46,590 nucleotides of DNA, from contig NZ_QFZK01000025.1 of assembly GCF_003415675.1 (NCBI RefSeq), forward strand, positions 1 to 46,590. The letters run 5' to 3'. Position 1 is the first letter of the stretch, and every line of letters starts with the position of its first letter. The DNA is from Rhodoferax lacus. GTDB lineage: Bacteria > Pseudomonadota > Gammaproteobacteria > Burkholderiales > Burkholderiaceae_C. Positions 15,085-23,881 of the stretch are shown piece after piece. Position numbers and translations under genes: made by a program. The notes under the pieces are model-generated. The model made no database searches and was not told the DNA's origin. It saw nothing but the letters and a program-made list of their open reading frames with translations.

Positions 15085-15873
15085 TCAGGGGCGGCGGTGG
15101 CTGACCCCGGTGGCCATGAAGACGGTGTCCTGCATCGCGCACACGGCATGCAAGTACGCCGCTGCTCCGGTCTGCAGAGGTGCTGCCGCGCCTGCCTGCA
15201 GGTCTGCTGCAGCGCCAGCCCGCAGGGGCTGGGTTTGCAGGGCCAAGCGCAGCGCGTCGGCGCTGGCAAACCACCATTCCACAATGGCGTCGAAGTCGTA
15301 GCCCGGCGGCCGCGCGGCTTCCACGGTGTTGAGCACCACGCACCTTGCATCGGCCCAGGCGGACGCTGATTGCGCCAGCGCCTGCTGGAAATCGGCCGGA
15401 CTTACGGCGGCTTGGCGGCGCACAAACGCTACCAGCACAGCATCGCCTCGCGGCCCTTCATGTAGCCCCCCATGAAGCCCTGCATGTGCCCCTGCATTTG
15501 GCCCTTCATGTGGCCCCTTCAGTGGCGCCGCACGTAGCACCTGCTCGCTGGCCACCAGCGTGAAGTCGCGCACATAGCGGTCAAACACGCGGGGCTCGTC
15601 GGGGCGCATGATGGCCAGGGTTTCGGCGTCACTCCAGATGTCGTTGGCAGCCTGGCGGTCGCGCAGGCCCAGCAGGTTCACGCCATCAAAGTCGGTGCTG
15701 CAACCCGCTGGCACCGCGTCCAGCAGGCGGGCACACTGCGTCACCGACAGCACCTTGTCCTGCACATTGCGGCACTGACGGCCCAGGGCCGAGTGCTCGC
15801 GCCAGGCTTGGGCAAAGTCTTCGGGGGCCAGGGCCGGGTTGCGGCGCGCCAGGTAAATCATTTTCCAGTGCAT
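15085..15873 (-). CDS. EthD-like two-domain protein with low-complexity linkers
   Basis: This 262-residue protein begins MHWKMIYLARRNPALAPEDFAQAWREH, the usual opening of EthD/dimeric alpha-beta-barrel proteins. A second, related half begins near residue 145 (DAVLVAFVRRQAAVSPADFQQAL). The halves are joined by a repetitive Gly/His/Pro-rich stretch at about 118-142 (repeats of the type GLHGGLHEGP). A second Ala/Gly-rich repeat lies near 220-245 (AGAAADLQ, AGAAAPLQ, TGAAAYLH). Function is unknown; such domains often bind small hydrophobic ligands. Its start overlaps the end of the upstream MFS gene by 16 nt, so both are in one operon behind operator site 4. Confidence 0.68.
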   Translation of the reverse strand: MHWKMIYLARRNPALAPEDFAQAWREHSALGRQCRNVQDKVLSVTQCARLLDAVPAGCSTDFDGVNLLGLRDRQAANDIWSDAETLAIMRPDEPRVFDRYVRDFTLVASEQVLRAAPLKGPHEGPNAGAHAGLHGGLHEGPRGDAVLVAFVRRQAAVSPADFQQALAQSASAWADARCVVLNTVEAARPPGYDFDAIVEWWFASADALRLALQTQPLRAGAAADLQAGAAAPLQTGAAAYLHAVCAMQDTVFMATGVSHRRP

Positions 15874-17189
15874 GGGGTGGTCTCAGGGGTTGGAGGCGGG
15901 GTGGGCATGCGGTTGGCATCCAGTGCGGGCAGGTAGGCGCGGCGCGCCCGGGCAAAGGCCAGCAGGGCGGGCAGCAGCATGGCCAGCATCAGGGACAGGG
16001 CCCAGGCCAGCGAGGCCGTGCCGGCCACGGGCGCCAGCCGGTCGCTGAGCCAGCCGGTGAGGATGGCGCCCAGTCCGTTGCCGATGATGGAGCCCGCCAA
16101 CAGCAGCATGGCACTGGCCGTGGCACGCCGCTCGGGCGCCACCACCAGACTCAGTGCTGCGTAGGTGGGTGCCACCCACCAGGTCAGAAAGAAGGCATAG
16201 AGCACCACCAGCAGCGTGGCTGCCTGCACACTGCCTGCGGGCAGCATCAGATAGGCCAGCCCGGTCGGCAGGGCCGCCGCCACCCCCAGCATGGGCACGC
16301 CTATCTGCCAGCGCGGATCGCGCCGCGTCAGCACGTCGGCAAGGGCGCCGGAGACCAGTCCGCCCACCATCGAAGAAAGGGCTGCTGCCCCCGAAATCCA
16401 ACCCGCAGCGCGCAGGCTCAGGCCGTGGTGGCGCACCAGCAAGGCGGTGTTCCAGCTGCCAAAGGAATAGCCCGCCAGCAGCACACAGGCCGCCGCCACA
16501 ATCAGCCAGCGCGTGACCGGGGCGCTCCAGATTTCGCGCACCGCGCCAAGCGAAGACTGACGCGCATCCAGCGGGTTGCCGCTGGCACTGCGCCGGGGTT
16601 CCTGCACCGTCAACCAAAACAGGCATGTCAACAGCAAGGACACACAACCCACAGACGCCAATGCCACACGCCAGCCGTAGGCCTGCGCCACCCAGGAGCC
16701 GCCCACCAGTGCCATCAGCGCACCCAGACTGCCACCACTGGCAAACACGCTCATGGCCCGCGCGCGCTGCTCTGGCGGATACAGATCGGCCACCATGGAC
16801 AGAGAGGCCGGGTTGCCGCCCGCATCGCTGACGGCGCCGCCGCTGCGGGATAACAGCAGCATCCAGAAGCCCGAAGCCGTAGCACCCAGGGCCGCCAGCG
16901 CACCACCCGCGCCGCGGCACACCATGATCAGGCGCCGGCGTTCATGCTGGTCAGCCCAGCGTCCCAGGGGCACGCCCAGCAGGCCGAAGGTCAGGGCAAA
17001 ACCCAGGCCGGTGATCAAGCCGATCTGCAGATCCGTCAGCCCAAACTCAAGTTTGACCGGCTGGGTCAACACCGCCAGGATTTGGCGGTCCATAAAACTG
17101 AAGGCGGACAACACGGTGAGCAAGGCCAGGGTGTAGCGCGGTCTGTGCAGGCCGGTCTCGTACGCGTCGGCCGGCGGGGAAACATGCAT
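15858..17189 (-). CDS. MFS transporter, possible steroid uptake
   Basis: This 443-residue major facilitator has about 12 hydrophobic segments. The opening RYTLALLTVLSAFSFMDRQIL and the loop 2-3 motif GVPLGRWADQHERRRL are typical of the subfamily of anion/aromatic and Spinster-like transporters. It is clearly related to the MFS protein at 18690-20027 (SF.DRQI, SLSMVAD.YPP.QR.RAM, WW.AP.Y..L...VAP.RRAT). In C. testosteroni, MFS proteins lie in steroid clusters, so uptake of a steroid or bile acid is likely but not shown. It lies 55 nt from operator site 4, which it shares with the divergent hydrolase gene. Confidence 0.85.
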   Translation of the reverse strand: MHVSPPADAYETGLHRPRYTLALLTVLSAFSFMDRQILAVLTQPVKLEFGLTDLQIGLITGLGFALTFGLLGVPLGRWADQHERRRLIMVCRGAGGALAALGATASGFWMLLLSRSGGAVSDAGGNPASLSMVADLYPPEQRARAMSVFASGGSLGALMALVGGSWVAQAYGWRVALASVGCVSLLLTCLFWLTVQEPRRSASGNPLDARQSSLGAVREIWSAPVTRWLIVAAACVLLAGYSFGSWNTALLVRHHGLSLRAAGWISGAAALSSMVGGLVSGALADVLTRRDPRWQIGVPMLGVAAALPTGLAYLMLPAGSVQAATLLVVLYAFFLTWWVAPTYAALSLVVAPERRATASAMLLLAGSIIGNGLGAILTGWLSDRLAPVAGTASLAWALSLMLAMLLPALLAFARARRAYLPALDANRMPTPPPTPETTPCTGK

Positions 17190-17244
17190 GGTGGTCCAGT
17201 CAGGTAAGCAGAGGTTCTATTTTTGGCGCAAGCCGATGCGGCTA

Positions 17245-17264
17245 CATCGTCCGCGCAGACGATG
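17245..17264. promoter_or_regulatory. Steroid-regulon operator site 4 (perfect palindrome)
   Basis: CATCGTC-CGCGCA-GACGATG, both 7-nt arms perfectly complementary. It lies between the MFS gene (55 nt) and the secreted hydrolase (69 nt) and can serve both divergent promoters. Confidence 0.72.
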
Positions 17265-17333
17265 CCAAGACCGAGGCAGCGCGTAGAGTCGCGCGCAGGC
17301 CCCAGCACATACAAACCCCATGGAGAGCAACGG

Positions 17334-18659
17334 ATGCACTATCACAATTCAAAGCAAAGCACATGGCAGCGCCCAACGCCTTTGCGTCTGATCGCGGCCC
17401 TGACTCTGGCCCTGGCCGGCGCCACCCACGCCCAGACCAGCCCGGCCCAGCCCAGCCCGGCACTCGACCCGGCCCTGCTGATGCAGGGCTTTCCACCGCC
17501 ACCGGCCTACCAGATCCACATCGGCAACTGGCAGCACTACCCACAGAAGATCTGGTCGTTCCAGCACATGCGCGAGCTGTTTCCTACCCGCCCCTTGCAG
17601 GCCGTGGGCCCGGTGCGTGCGCTGCCCGTGGCGCTGCAGGCGCTGGACACTTTGCAGGTGGGCACCGCCGAGGCGCCCCAGACCTGGCCGCAGATGCTGG
17701 CCGCCACCCATGTGGATGCGGCGCTGGTGCTGCACCACGGGCGCATTGTGGAGGAGCGCTACTTCAACGGCATGAAGCCGTCCACACCCCACCTGCTGTT
17801 CTCGGCCACCAAGTCGATGGCCGGCCTGATGGCCGCAGTGGCTGTGGCCGAAGGCCGGCTGGATGCCAACGCGCGCGTGGACAGCGTGCTGCCCGAACTG
17901 GCCGACAGCGCCTGGGCTGCGGCCACGGTGCGCCAGGTGCTGGACATGACCGATGGCGTGCAGTTCAGCGAGGTGTACACCGACCCGCGCTCCGACATCT
18001 TCAGCTACATCGGCGCCATGGGCTGGGCCCCGGACCTGCAGGACCCAAAAAAACCGCGCGGCATCCAGGCCATGCTGGGCACGCTCAAGAACGTGCACCC
18101 GGAGCCACGCGGCAGCGCCTTTCGCTACCACTCGCCGGCCACCGATGTGACAGCCTGGCTGGCTGCGCGCGCCACCGGCATGTCACTCACCGCATGGATG
18201 CAGCAGCGGCTGTGGAGCCAGCTGGGCATGGAGCACGATGGCAATGTGCTGCTGGACCCGGCGGGCACCGAGGTGTCGTTTGCGGGCCTGAGTGCCAGCA
18301 CCCGTGACTTTGCGCGCATCGGTCAGATGCTGCTGCAAAAAGGCCGCGTCGGCACTGCACAGGTCATTCCGGCCGCGGTGGTGGACGAGCTCACCCAGGG
18401 CGGCGACCCCAAGGCCTTTGAGACTGCGGGCATGCCGCTGCGCAAGGGCTGGTCGTACCGCAGCCAGTGGTGGGTCAACCCCAATGCGCCGCGCTCCTTT
18501 GCCGCCATGGGCGCCTTTGGCCAGCGACTGTTTGTGCTGCCCGATGACGACATGGTGGTGGTGCTGGTGGGCAGCCACCCGCAGCCGGTGGCCTCGCTGG
18601 TGGATGCTCCGCAGTTTCGCGCCATCCAGATGCTGACGGCCCACCTCAAAGGCAAATAA
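17334..18659 (+). CDS. Exported serine hydrolase of the class C beta-lactamase/EstB/NylB fold
   Basis: This 441-residue protein has a signal peptide: positive residues up to about 18, the hydrophobic core LIAALTLALAGA, and a likely cut after THA at about 33. The nucleophile motif is Ser157-Ala-Thr-Lys160 (FSATKSM). The second motif is Tyr265-His-Ser, where beta-lactamases have YxN. These features suit the DD-peptidase-fold esterases and amide hydrolases rather than antibiotic resistance. The ATG at 17334 has GGAGAG about 6 nt upstream. It shares operator site 4 with an MFS gene, so extracytoplasmic hydrolysis of a conjugated or esterified steroid before uptake is a good inference. The substrate is unknown. 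Confidence 0.82.
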   Translation: MHYHNSKQSTWQRPTPLRLIAALTLALAGATHAQTSPAQPSPALDPALLMQGFPPPPAYQIHIGNWQHYPQKIWSFQHMRELFPTRPLQAVGPVRALPVALQALDTLQVGTAEAPQTWPQMLAATHVDAALVLHHGRIVEERYFNGMKPSTPHLLFSATKSMAGLMAAVAVAEGRLDANARVDSVLPELADSAWAAATVRQVLDMTDGVQFSEVYTDPRSDIFSYIGAMGWAPDLQDPKKPRGIQAMLGTLKNVHPEPRGSAFRYHSPATDVTAWLAARATGMSLTAWMQQRLWSQLGMEHDGNVLLDPAGTEVSFAGLSASTRDFARIGQMLLQKGRVGTAQVIPAAVVDELTQGGDPKAFETAGMPLRKGWSYRSQWWVNPNAPRSFAAMGAFGQRLFVLPDDDMVVVLVGSHPQPVASLVDAPQFRAIQMLTAHLKGK

Positions 18660-18667
18660 GCCGCTTG

Positions 18668-18688
18668 CCGGGCTGCCTTGCAGCCCGG
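18668..18688. terminator. Hairpin between convergent genes
   Basis: CCGGGCTGC-CTT-GCAGCCCGG, a 9-bp perfect GC-rich stem with a 3-nt loop, filling the gap between the hydrolase and the convergent MFS gene. It has no long T-run, so termination strength is uncertain. Confidence 0.6.
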
Positions 18689-18689
18689 T

Positions 18690-20027
18690 TCAGGCGCCAG
18701 GTGCCACCCGCTCCCGGGCATAGGCCTGCATGGCCAGGAAGAAAAACAGCACCCCCAGCGCATAGCAGCTGCCAGTGGTGAAGGCCAGCGCATAACGCAG
18801 CGACTCGGCTCCGAAGTACGGCACCAGGCTGTCACTCAAGAACCCCACCAGCAAGGGCCCCAGGCCGCCGCCCACCATGGTCATGCCCAGGTTGAAGAAG
18901 GCCACCGTGGTGGCGCGGCGGTGCGGCGCCACCAGGTCGGCCAGCACGGTATAAACCGGCGCGGTCCACCAGACAGCCGTCAGGCCAAACAGCACATACC
19001 AGCCCACCGCGTGCGGCACCACCATGCTGCCGACGTGCCAGACCTCGCCGGCCGGCATCAGATAAAACGCCAACCCGGTGGGCACCGACAGCACGCAGCC
19101 CAGGAGCGGCACGCCCACGCGCCAGCGGGCGTCTCGCCGGGCCAGCCGGTCGCACAGCCAGCCACTGGCCAAGGCACCCACGGCCGCAGCCACACCGCCC
19201 AGCAAGCCCATCACGGCACCCGCGCCCTGCAGTGTCATGCCGTGGGAGCGCACCAGGAAGGCCGGCGTCCAGATGCCGATGCCGTAACCGGCAAAGCCCA
19301 TCATCAGGCCGGCCAGCGTGATGCGCACAAAGGCCCGGGAGGCGCGCAGGTGGCGCACCAGGGTGCCCAGGGATTCCACAGACGCTGCCGCGTCCGCACC
19401 GGCCTCCCAGCGGCCACGCGCGGGCTCCACGCCGCTAAAGCGCAGCAACACAGCGGCCACCACACCGGGAATGGCCATCCAGACAAAGGCGGCGCGCCAA
19501 CCGTGGTGCTGCGCAATCCAGCCGCCCAGCGTCAGCCCGAACAGAATGCCCAGCTGCGGCCCCAGCCAGTACACGCCCATGGCGCGCCCGCGCTGTTGGG
19601 GCGGGTAGTGGTCGGCCACCATGGAGAGAGAAGGCGCCGTGCCACCGGCCTCGCCGATAGCCACACCGACGCGCGCCAGGGCCAGCGTCCAGTAGCCCGT
19701 CACCATGCCGCACAGCGCCGTCATGCCGCTCCAGGCAGCGCAGCAATAGGCCACAAAGTTGCGCCGGTTGGCGCGGTCGGCGTAGCGGCCAAAGGGAATG
19801 GCCAGCACGCTGTAGAACAGCGCAAAGGTCAGGCCACCGAGCACGCCCATGGCGGTGTCCGAGACCTGGAACTCCTGCTTGATCGGCTGCATCAGGATGC
19901 CCATGATCTGCCGGTCAATAAAGCTCATGGTGTAGACAAACAGCAGCAGCACCAGGGTGTAGTGGCTGCGCCAACCGTAGGCGGCCCGGGCTGTGGCAGG
20001 GGCGTTGGAAGGTGTTGTGGTTTTCAT
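18690..20027 (-). CDS. MFS transporter, possible steroid uptake (paralogue)
   Basis: This 445-residue protein has 12 predicted membrane segments. YTLVLLLFVYTMSFIDRQIMG opens TM1 and AIPFGRYADRANRRN forms the loop 2-3 motif. An acidic, more polar central loop (PARGRWEAGADAAASVES) separates the two halves. It is related to the MFS protein at 15858-17189 across its length and resembles Spinster-type transporters. It starts 6 nt after the SDR at 20034-20777, with which it forms an operon behind the operator-like site at 20834-20853. Two related carriers on either side of a secreted hydrolase suggest distinct steroid substrates or import/export partners (inference). Confidence 0.85.
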   Translation of the reverse strand: MKTTTPSNAPATARAAYGWRSHYTLVLLLFVYTMSFIDRQIMGILMQPIKQEFQVSDTAMGVLGGLTFALFYSVLAIPFGRYADRANRRNFVAYCCAAWSGMTALCGMVTGYWTLALARVGVAIGEAGGTAPSLSMVADHYPPQQRGRAMGVYWLGPQLGILFGLTLGGWIAQHHGWRAAFVWMAIPGVVAAVLLRFSGVEPARGRWEAGADAAASVESLGTLVRHLRASRAFVRITLAGLMMGFAGYGIGIWTPAFLVRSHGMTLQGAGAVMGLLGGVAAAVGALASGWLCDRLARRDARWRVGVPLLGCVLSVPTGLAFYLMPAGEVWHVGSMVVPHAVGWYVLFGLTAVWWTAPVYTVLADLVAPHRRATTVAFFNLGMTMVGGGLGPLLVGFLSDSLVPYFGAESLRYALAFTTGSCYALGVLFFFLAMQAYARERVAPGA

Positions 20028-20033
20028 GGGAGC

Positions 20034-20777
20034 CTATGCGGTGCAGGAGCCACCGTTGAGGGGCAGCACCTGCCCGCTCATCCAGCTCGCTTCGTTGGAC
20101 ACCAGGTAAGCCACGGCAGCGCCCACGTCTTCAGGTGTTCCGGCCCGGCCCACGGCGGTGGTGCGCTTGGCGATCTCGTCGTAGCCAAAGTTGTTCATCG
20201 CGCCCAGCGACACCGCATTGGCGTTCACGCCCGAGCGGCCCACCTCGTGCGCCAGGTGGCGCATAAAGCCCAGGGCGGCCGACTTGGCCGCCGCATAGTT
20301 GGACAGGCCCATGGGCATGCCCAAACGCCAGGACTCGGAAGTGATGATGACGATGCGGCCAAAGCCGCGCTCGCACATGCCGCCCACCACATGCCGGGTC
20401 AGGCCCAGAATGGCGCGCAGGTTGAGGTCGAGCTGGCGCTCAAAGTCTTCATCGCCCAGGTCCTTGAACGGACGCAACGAATTGGGCATGCCCGGGGGCA
20501 CACCGGCGTTGTTGACCAGGATGTCGATCTCGCCAAACGCACTGCGGGCCGTGGCCACCAGTTGCTCGCGCACCGCGGCCAGCGTGATGTCGCCGGGTGC
20601 GGCGCAGACCGTGAAGCCGTCGGCCTGCAAGGCGGCCACCGCTGCTTCGGCGCGCTCCGGGTAGTAGTCGTTGATGACCACACGGGCCCCCTGCTGGCAC
20701 AGTGCGCGCACCACACCCAGGCCCATGCCCTGGCCGGAACCGGTGACCAAGGCCACGCGGCCGTCTAGTTGAAACAT
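20034..20777 (-). CDS. SDR family oxidoreductase, probable hydroxysteroid dehydrogenase
   Basis: This 247-residue classical SDR has TGSGQGMG at about 11-18, ILVNNAGVPPG near 85, and ITSESWRLGM...SNYAAAKSAALGFMRHLA with Ser, Tyr and Lys in place. PLNGGS stands at the C-terminus. The ATG at 20777 is preferred over an in-frame start at 20843, which would extend into the operator. The substrate position is not evident; it could be a 3-beta/17-beta- or 12-hydroxysteroid dehydrogenase. It is first in an operon with the MFS gene. Confidence 0.82.
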   Translation of the reverse strand: MFQLDGRVALVTGSGQGMGLGVVRALCQQGARVVINDYYPERAEAAVAALQADGFTVCAAPGDITLAAVREQLVATARSAFGEIDILVNNAGVPPGMPNSLRPFKDLGDEDFERQLDLNLRAILGLTRHVVGGMCERGFGRIVIITSESWRLGMPMGLSNYAAAKSAALGFMRHLAHEVGRSGVNANAVSLGAMNNFGYDEIAKRTTAVGRAGTPEDVGAAVAYLVSNEASWMSGQVLPLNGGSCTA

Positions 20778-20833
20778 GCTGTCTCCTGTATTGCTTGAAT
20801 ACAGGCAAGCATGCCGCTTGACCCCTGCGCGCG

Positions 20834-20853
20834 AATACTGCAAACGGACGAGT
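20834..20853. promoter_or_regulatory. Steroid-regulon operator site 5 (half-conserved)
   Basis: Read on the minus strand: ACTCGTC-CGTTTG-CAGTATT. One GTC half is kept, the other is weak. It is 56 nt before the SDR at 20034-20777. The CAAACG spacer on the plus strand equals that of site 1. Confidence 0.45.
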
Positions 20854-20935
20854 TCGCAGCAACAAAGCCACCGATAGGTGCGGGGAAAAATCAGCGCCGC
20901 GCAGGGCGGCTTGGCAGCAAAAAAATGCGCGCGGG

Positions 20936-22126
20936 CTAGTCGCGTGTGCCCAGCCAGGCCACGCTGTTGAGGAAGATGCGCACCAGCTCGGTCTGGCGGC
21001 GCACACCGGTCTTGGAGAAGATGGAGCGCAGATGGGCCCGCGCCGTGTTGCGCTTGATGCCCAGCAGGTCGGAGGCCTCGTCCAGCGACAGGCCGTTGGC
21101 CAGTTCAATGGCCAGCGTGGTCTCGGCCGGGGTCAGTTGAAACAGCTGCTGCGTCAGGCGTACCGGCGGGTGGGCCTGGCCCTCGGCATCGCGCACAAAC
21201 ACCGCCACACTGGGGCGCTGCTTGCCCTCGGTCCATTGGTCAGAGGCAATGCTTTGCACCACCACGCCCCAGCTGTGTCCGCCCGAGGGGCGGCTGATGG
21301 CCAGCGCATCGGTGAGCGACATCTTGGCGGCCTTGGGGTGAATCAACGCATCGCGGATCAGGCGCTGCAGCACCCGGTTCTCATTGGGGTAGCTGGCATC
21401 GAGCTGACCGCCGGCAATGCGCAGGCCATCGGCCATGTCCAGAATGGCGGTGGCCGCCGGGTTGCACTCAATGACATTGCGGTCCTGGTCCAGCACGATC
21501 ACCCCCACCATCAGCTGCGCCATGGCATGGCTGTACAGCGAGATGACCTTGCGGTCCTGGTGGATGGACAGGTGCAGGTTGAGCGCGCGCTTGATGTGCG
21601 GCAGCAGGCGCCTGCCCAGCGCCAGGTCCTGCGGCGAGAACGGCGGCGCGCTTTCGGGCCGGGTGATGCGAAAACCGTACACCGCACCGCTGCTGACCTC
21701 GATATCGGCCGCCATCACGTGGTAAACGCCCAGCGACTTGCACCAGTCCTGGTAGTAGGCCGAGGCCTTCCACTCCGCCTCGGGCAGCACGTCCGCAATG
21801 GTGACCAGCCGGTCCGTGGGCATGCCCGTGAACGGGCTCATCATGATGTAGGGGTTGCCCAGGGCGATGCTGCGGTTTTCCTGGGAGTTGGAGACGATCA
21901 GGCCAATGTCATCGGCCGAGCCCGGACGCACAATCAGGGACGCAAAATTGCCCTGCAGTTCGTTGCGTATCAGGTCCAGGCAGTTGGTCCAGCCGTTGGG
22001 GTCCAGGGCGGCCTCGTACACTGCATCGAGCATGCGGCCAAACTGGTCCAGCGACACCGATGCATCCGCAGGTGCAATGGCTTGCGACCGTGGTGGCCCC
22101 TTGGCGTCGGTGGGCGGATTTTTCAT
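20936..22126 (-). CDS. tesR: LuxR-type transcriptional activator, TesR/TeiR-like
   Basis: This 396-residue regulator has a C-terminal LuxR helix-turn-helix at about 328-390: LTPAETTLAIELANGLSLDE, then ASDLLGIKRNTARAHLRSIF and SKTGVRRQTELVR. The long N-terminal part (DQFGRMLDAVYEAALDPNGW; GVIVLDQDRNVIECN, PAS-like) should sense a ligand. Length and layout match TeiR/TesR of C. testosteroni, a LuxR-type activator needed for induction of steroid genes. It lies 61 nt after the thiolase gene in the same direction and has no operator site directly upstream. I propose it as the protein that binds the GTC-N6-GAC sites, which is untested. The TetR protein is the alternative. Confidence 0.82.
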   Translation of the reverse strand: MKNPPTDAKGPPRSQAIAPADASVSLDQFGRMLDAVYEAALDPNGWTNCLDLIRNELQGNFASLIVRPGSADDIGLIVSNSQENRSIALGNPYIMMSPFTGMPTDRLVTIADVLPEAEWKASAYYQDWCKSLGVYHVMAADIEVSSGAVYGFRITRPESAPPFSPQDLALGRRLLPHIKRALNLHLSIHQDRKVISLYSHAMAQLMVGVIVLDQDRNVIECNPAATAILDMADGLRIAGGQLDASYPNENRVLQRLIRDALIHPKAAKMSLTDALAISRPSGGHSWGVVVQSIASDQWTEGKQRPSVAVFVRDAEGQAHPPVRLTQQLFQLTPAETTLAIELANGLSLDEASDLLGIKRNTARAHLRSIFSKTGVRRQTELVRIFLNSVAWLGTRD

Positions 22127-22187
22127 GACGGAAGCACGGGCAAGATGGGGAGGTCAGGCAGGATAGCAGACTTGCGGCACGCCGCCA

Positions 22188-23396
22188 TCAATTCAATTCG
22201 AACAACCCTGCCGCCCCCATGCCACCACCAATGCACATGCTCACCACCGCATAGCGCACACCCCGGCGGCGCCCCTCCAGCAGGGCGTGGCCCACTAAGC
22301 GCGCACCCGACATGCCAAAGGGATGGCCAATGGAGATGGCACCGCCATTCACATTCAAACGTTCATCCGGGATGCCCAGCGTGTCGCGGCAATGGAGGAC
22401 CTGGCAGGCAAAGGCCTCGTTGATTTCCCACAGGCCAATGTCCTGCACCGTGAGGCCATGGCGCTGCAACAGCTTGGGGATCGCATGGACCGGGCCTATG
22501 CCCATCTCATCGGCCGCACATCCGGCCACGGCCACACCGCGGTAGGTGCCCAGCACCGGCAGGCCGCGCCGCTGGGCTTCAGCGGCCGACATCAGCACCG
22601 AGGCCGACGCACCGTCCGACAACTGCGAGGCATTGCCTGCGGTGATGAAGGCACCCTCGGCCACCCATTGCCCGTTCTTCCACACCGGTTTGAGTTTGGC
22701 CAGGCTCTCGGCCGAGGTGTCGGCGCGGTTGCCTTCGTCCTGCATCAGGGTGACGGTCTCGTTGCCGGTGACGTTGCCCTCTTTGTCAAACAGCTGCTTG
22801 CTGGTGGCCAGCGGCACGATCTCCTCGGCAAACCGGCCTGCAGCCTGCGCGGCGGCCACACGCTGCTGGCTCTGCAAGGCGTAGGCGTCTTGCGCCGCCC
22901 GCGTGATGCCGTAGCGCTGGCTGACGATTTCGGCCGTCTCAATCATCTGGATGTAGGCCGTGGGGCAGGCCTGCAGCACCGAGGCGGACTGGGCGCGGTA
23001 GCTGTTCTTGTGCTTGTTTTGCACCAGCGAGATCGACTCCAGGCCACCGGCCACGGCGATGGTCAGCTCGCCCGCCATGATGCCCTTGGCCGCCGTGGCA
23101 ATGGCCATGAGGCCGGAGGCGCACATGCGGTCAATCACCATGCCGCCCACGCTCTCGGGCAGGCCCGCGGTGTAGGTGCACAAGCGCCCCAGGTTGTAGC
23201 CCTGGTTGCCCTGCTGCGCGGCAATTCCCAGGACGACGTCATCCACCTCGTGTCCGGCAACACCGGCTTTGGCCAACGCGGCGCGGATCACATGGCCACC
23301 GAGCACGGGGGCTTCGGTGTCGTTAAAGGCACCGCGATAGGCCTTGCCAATGGGCGTGCGGGCGGTGGAGACAATGACGGCGTCTTGCGGGTTCAT
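22188..23396 (-). CDS. Acetyl-CoA acyltransferase (thiolase), FadA6-like
   Basis: This 402-residue thiolase has the nucleophile Cys92 in VIDRMCASGLMAIA, the His of GGAISIGHPFGMSGAR, and the second Cys in VSMCIGGGMGAAG. It also carries the NEAFACQ block. FadA6 in Mycobacterium and the corresponding C. testosteroni thiolase cleave a beta-keto ester CoA during ring C/D breakdown. Gene order SDR-MaoC-thiolase with 2-12 nt gaps supports this role over bulk fatty acid degradation. The exact substrate is inferred from context. Confidence 0.88.
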   Translation of the reverse strand: MNPQDAVIVSTARTPIGKAYRGAFNDTEAPVLGGHVIRAALAKAGVAGHEVDDVVLGIAAQQGNQGYNLGRLCTYTAGLPESVGGMVIDRMCASGLMAIATAAKGIMAGELTIAVAGGLESISLVQNKHKNSYRAQSASVLQACPTAYIQMIETAEIVSQRYGITRAAQDAYALQSQQRVAAAQAAGRFAEEIVPLATSKQLFDKEGNVTGNETVTLMQDEGNRADTSAESLAKLKPVWKNGQWVAEGAFITAGNASQLSDGASASVLMSAAEAQRRGLPVLGTYRGVAVAGCAADEMGIGPVHAIPKLLQRHGLTVQDIGLWEINEAFACQVLHCRDTLGIPDERLNVNGGAISIGHPFGMSGARLVGHALLEGRRRGVRYAVVSMCIGGGMGAAGLFELN

Positions 23397-23408
23397 GGGG
23401 TTTTCATT

Positions 23409-23879
23409 TCATTCAAAGTAAAGGCGGCTGATGGTGTCCACCACACAGCCGGGTTTGTCGCTGCCTTCGATCTGCACGGTGATGCGCACCACCAGCTGCA
23501 CACCGCCGTTGGGCAGTGCCTCGGCCGCAGTGATCTGGCCCTGCCCGCGTATGCGCGCATTCACCACAACCGGCGCCGGAAAGCGCACTTTTTCGCAGCC
23601 ATAGTTCAGGCCCATCTTCAGGCGCTGGAACTGCACCAGCTGCGGCAGGAACAGATTGGCCAGCGACAGCGTCAGGTAGCCATGCGCCACGCACGCACCA
23701 AAGGGTCCGCTGGCCGCGCGCTCGGGGTCCACATGGATCCACTGGTGGTCGCCGGTGGCATCGGCAAAAGTGTTGATGCGCGCCTGGCTGACGGTGAGCC
23801 AATCGGTCACACCCAGGTCGCGGCCCACGGCACCCAGCAGGGCCGCAGCGGAGTCAAAAGCCTGTGCTGTGCCAGCCAT
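23409..23879 (-). CDS. MaoC-like (R)-specific enoyl-CoA hydratase
   Basis: This 156-residue single hot-dog-domain protein carries the hydratase-2 motif: Asp and His in FADATGDHQWIHVDPERA, followed by GPFGACVAHGYLTLSL. It would hydrate a trans-2-enoyl-CoA to the R-3-hydroxyacyl-CoA in the cytoplasm. Its length matches NodN/MaoC proteins found in steroid clusters. It starts 2 nt after the upstream SDR and 12 nt before the thiolase, so the three form one transcription unit behind operator site 6. It probably acts on a side-chain or ring-derived enoyl-CoA. Confidence 0.85.
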   Translation of the reverse strand: MAGTAQAFDSAAALLGAVGRDLGVTDWLTVSQARINTFADATGDHQWIHVDPERAASGPFGACVAHGYLTLSLANLFLPQLVQFQRLKMGLNYGCEKVRFPAPVVVNARIRGQGQITAAEALPNGGVQLVVRITVQIEGSDKPGCVVDTISRLYFE

Positions 23880-23881
23880 GC

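Noticed and set aside
17334..18659. Antibiotic-resistance beta-lactamase
   Set aside because: The SxxK motif is present, but the YxN position is YHS, no clear KTG box was found, and the promoter belongs to the steroid set; a general ester or amide hydrolase is more likely.
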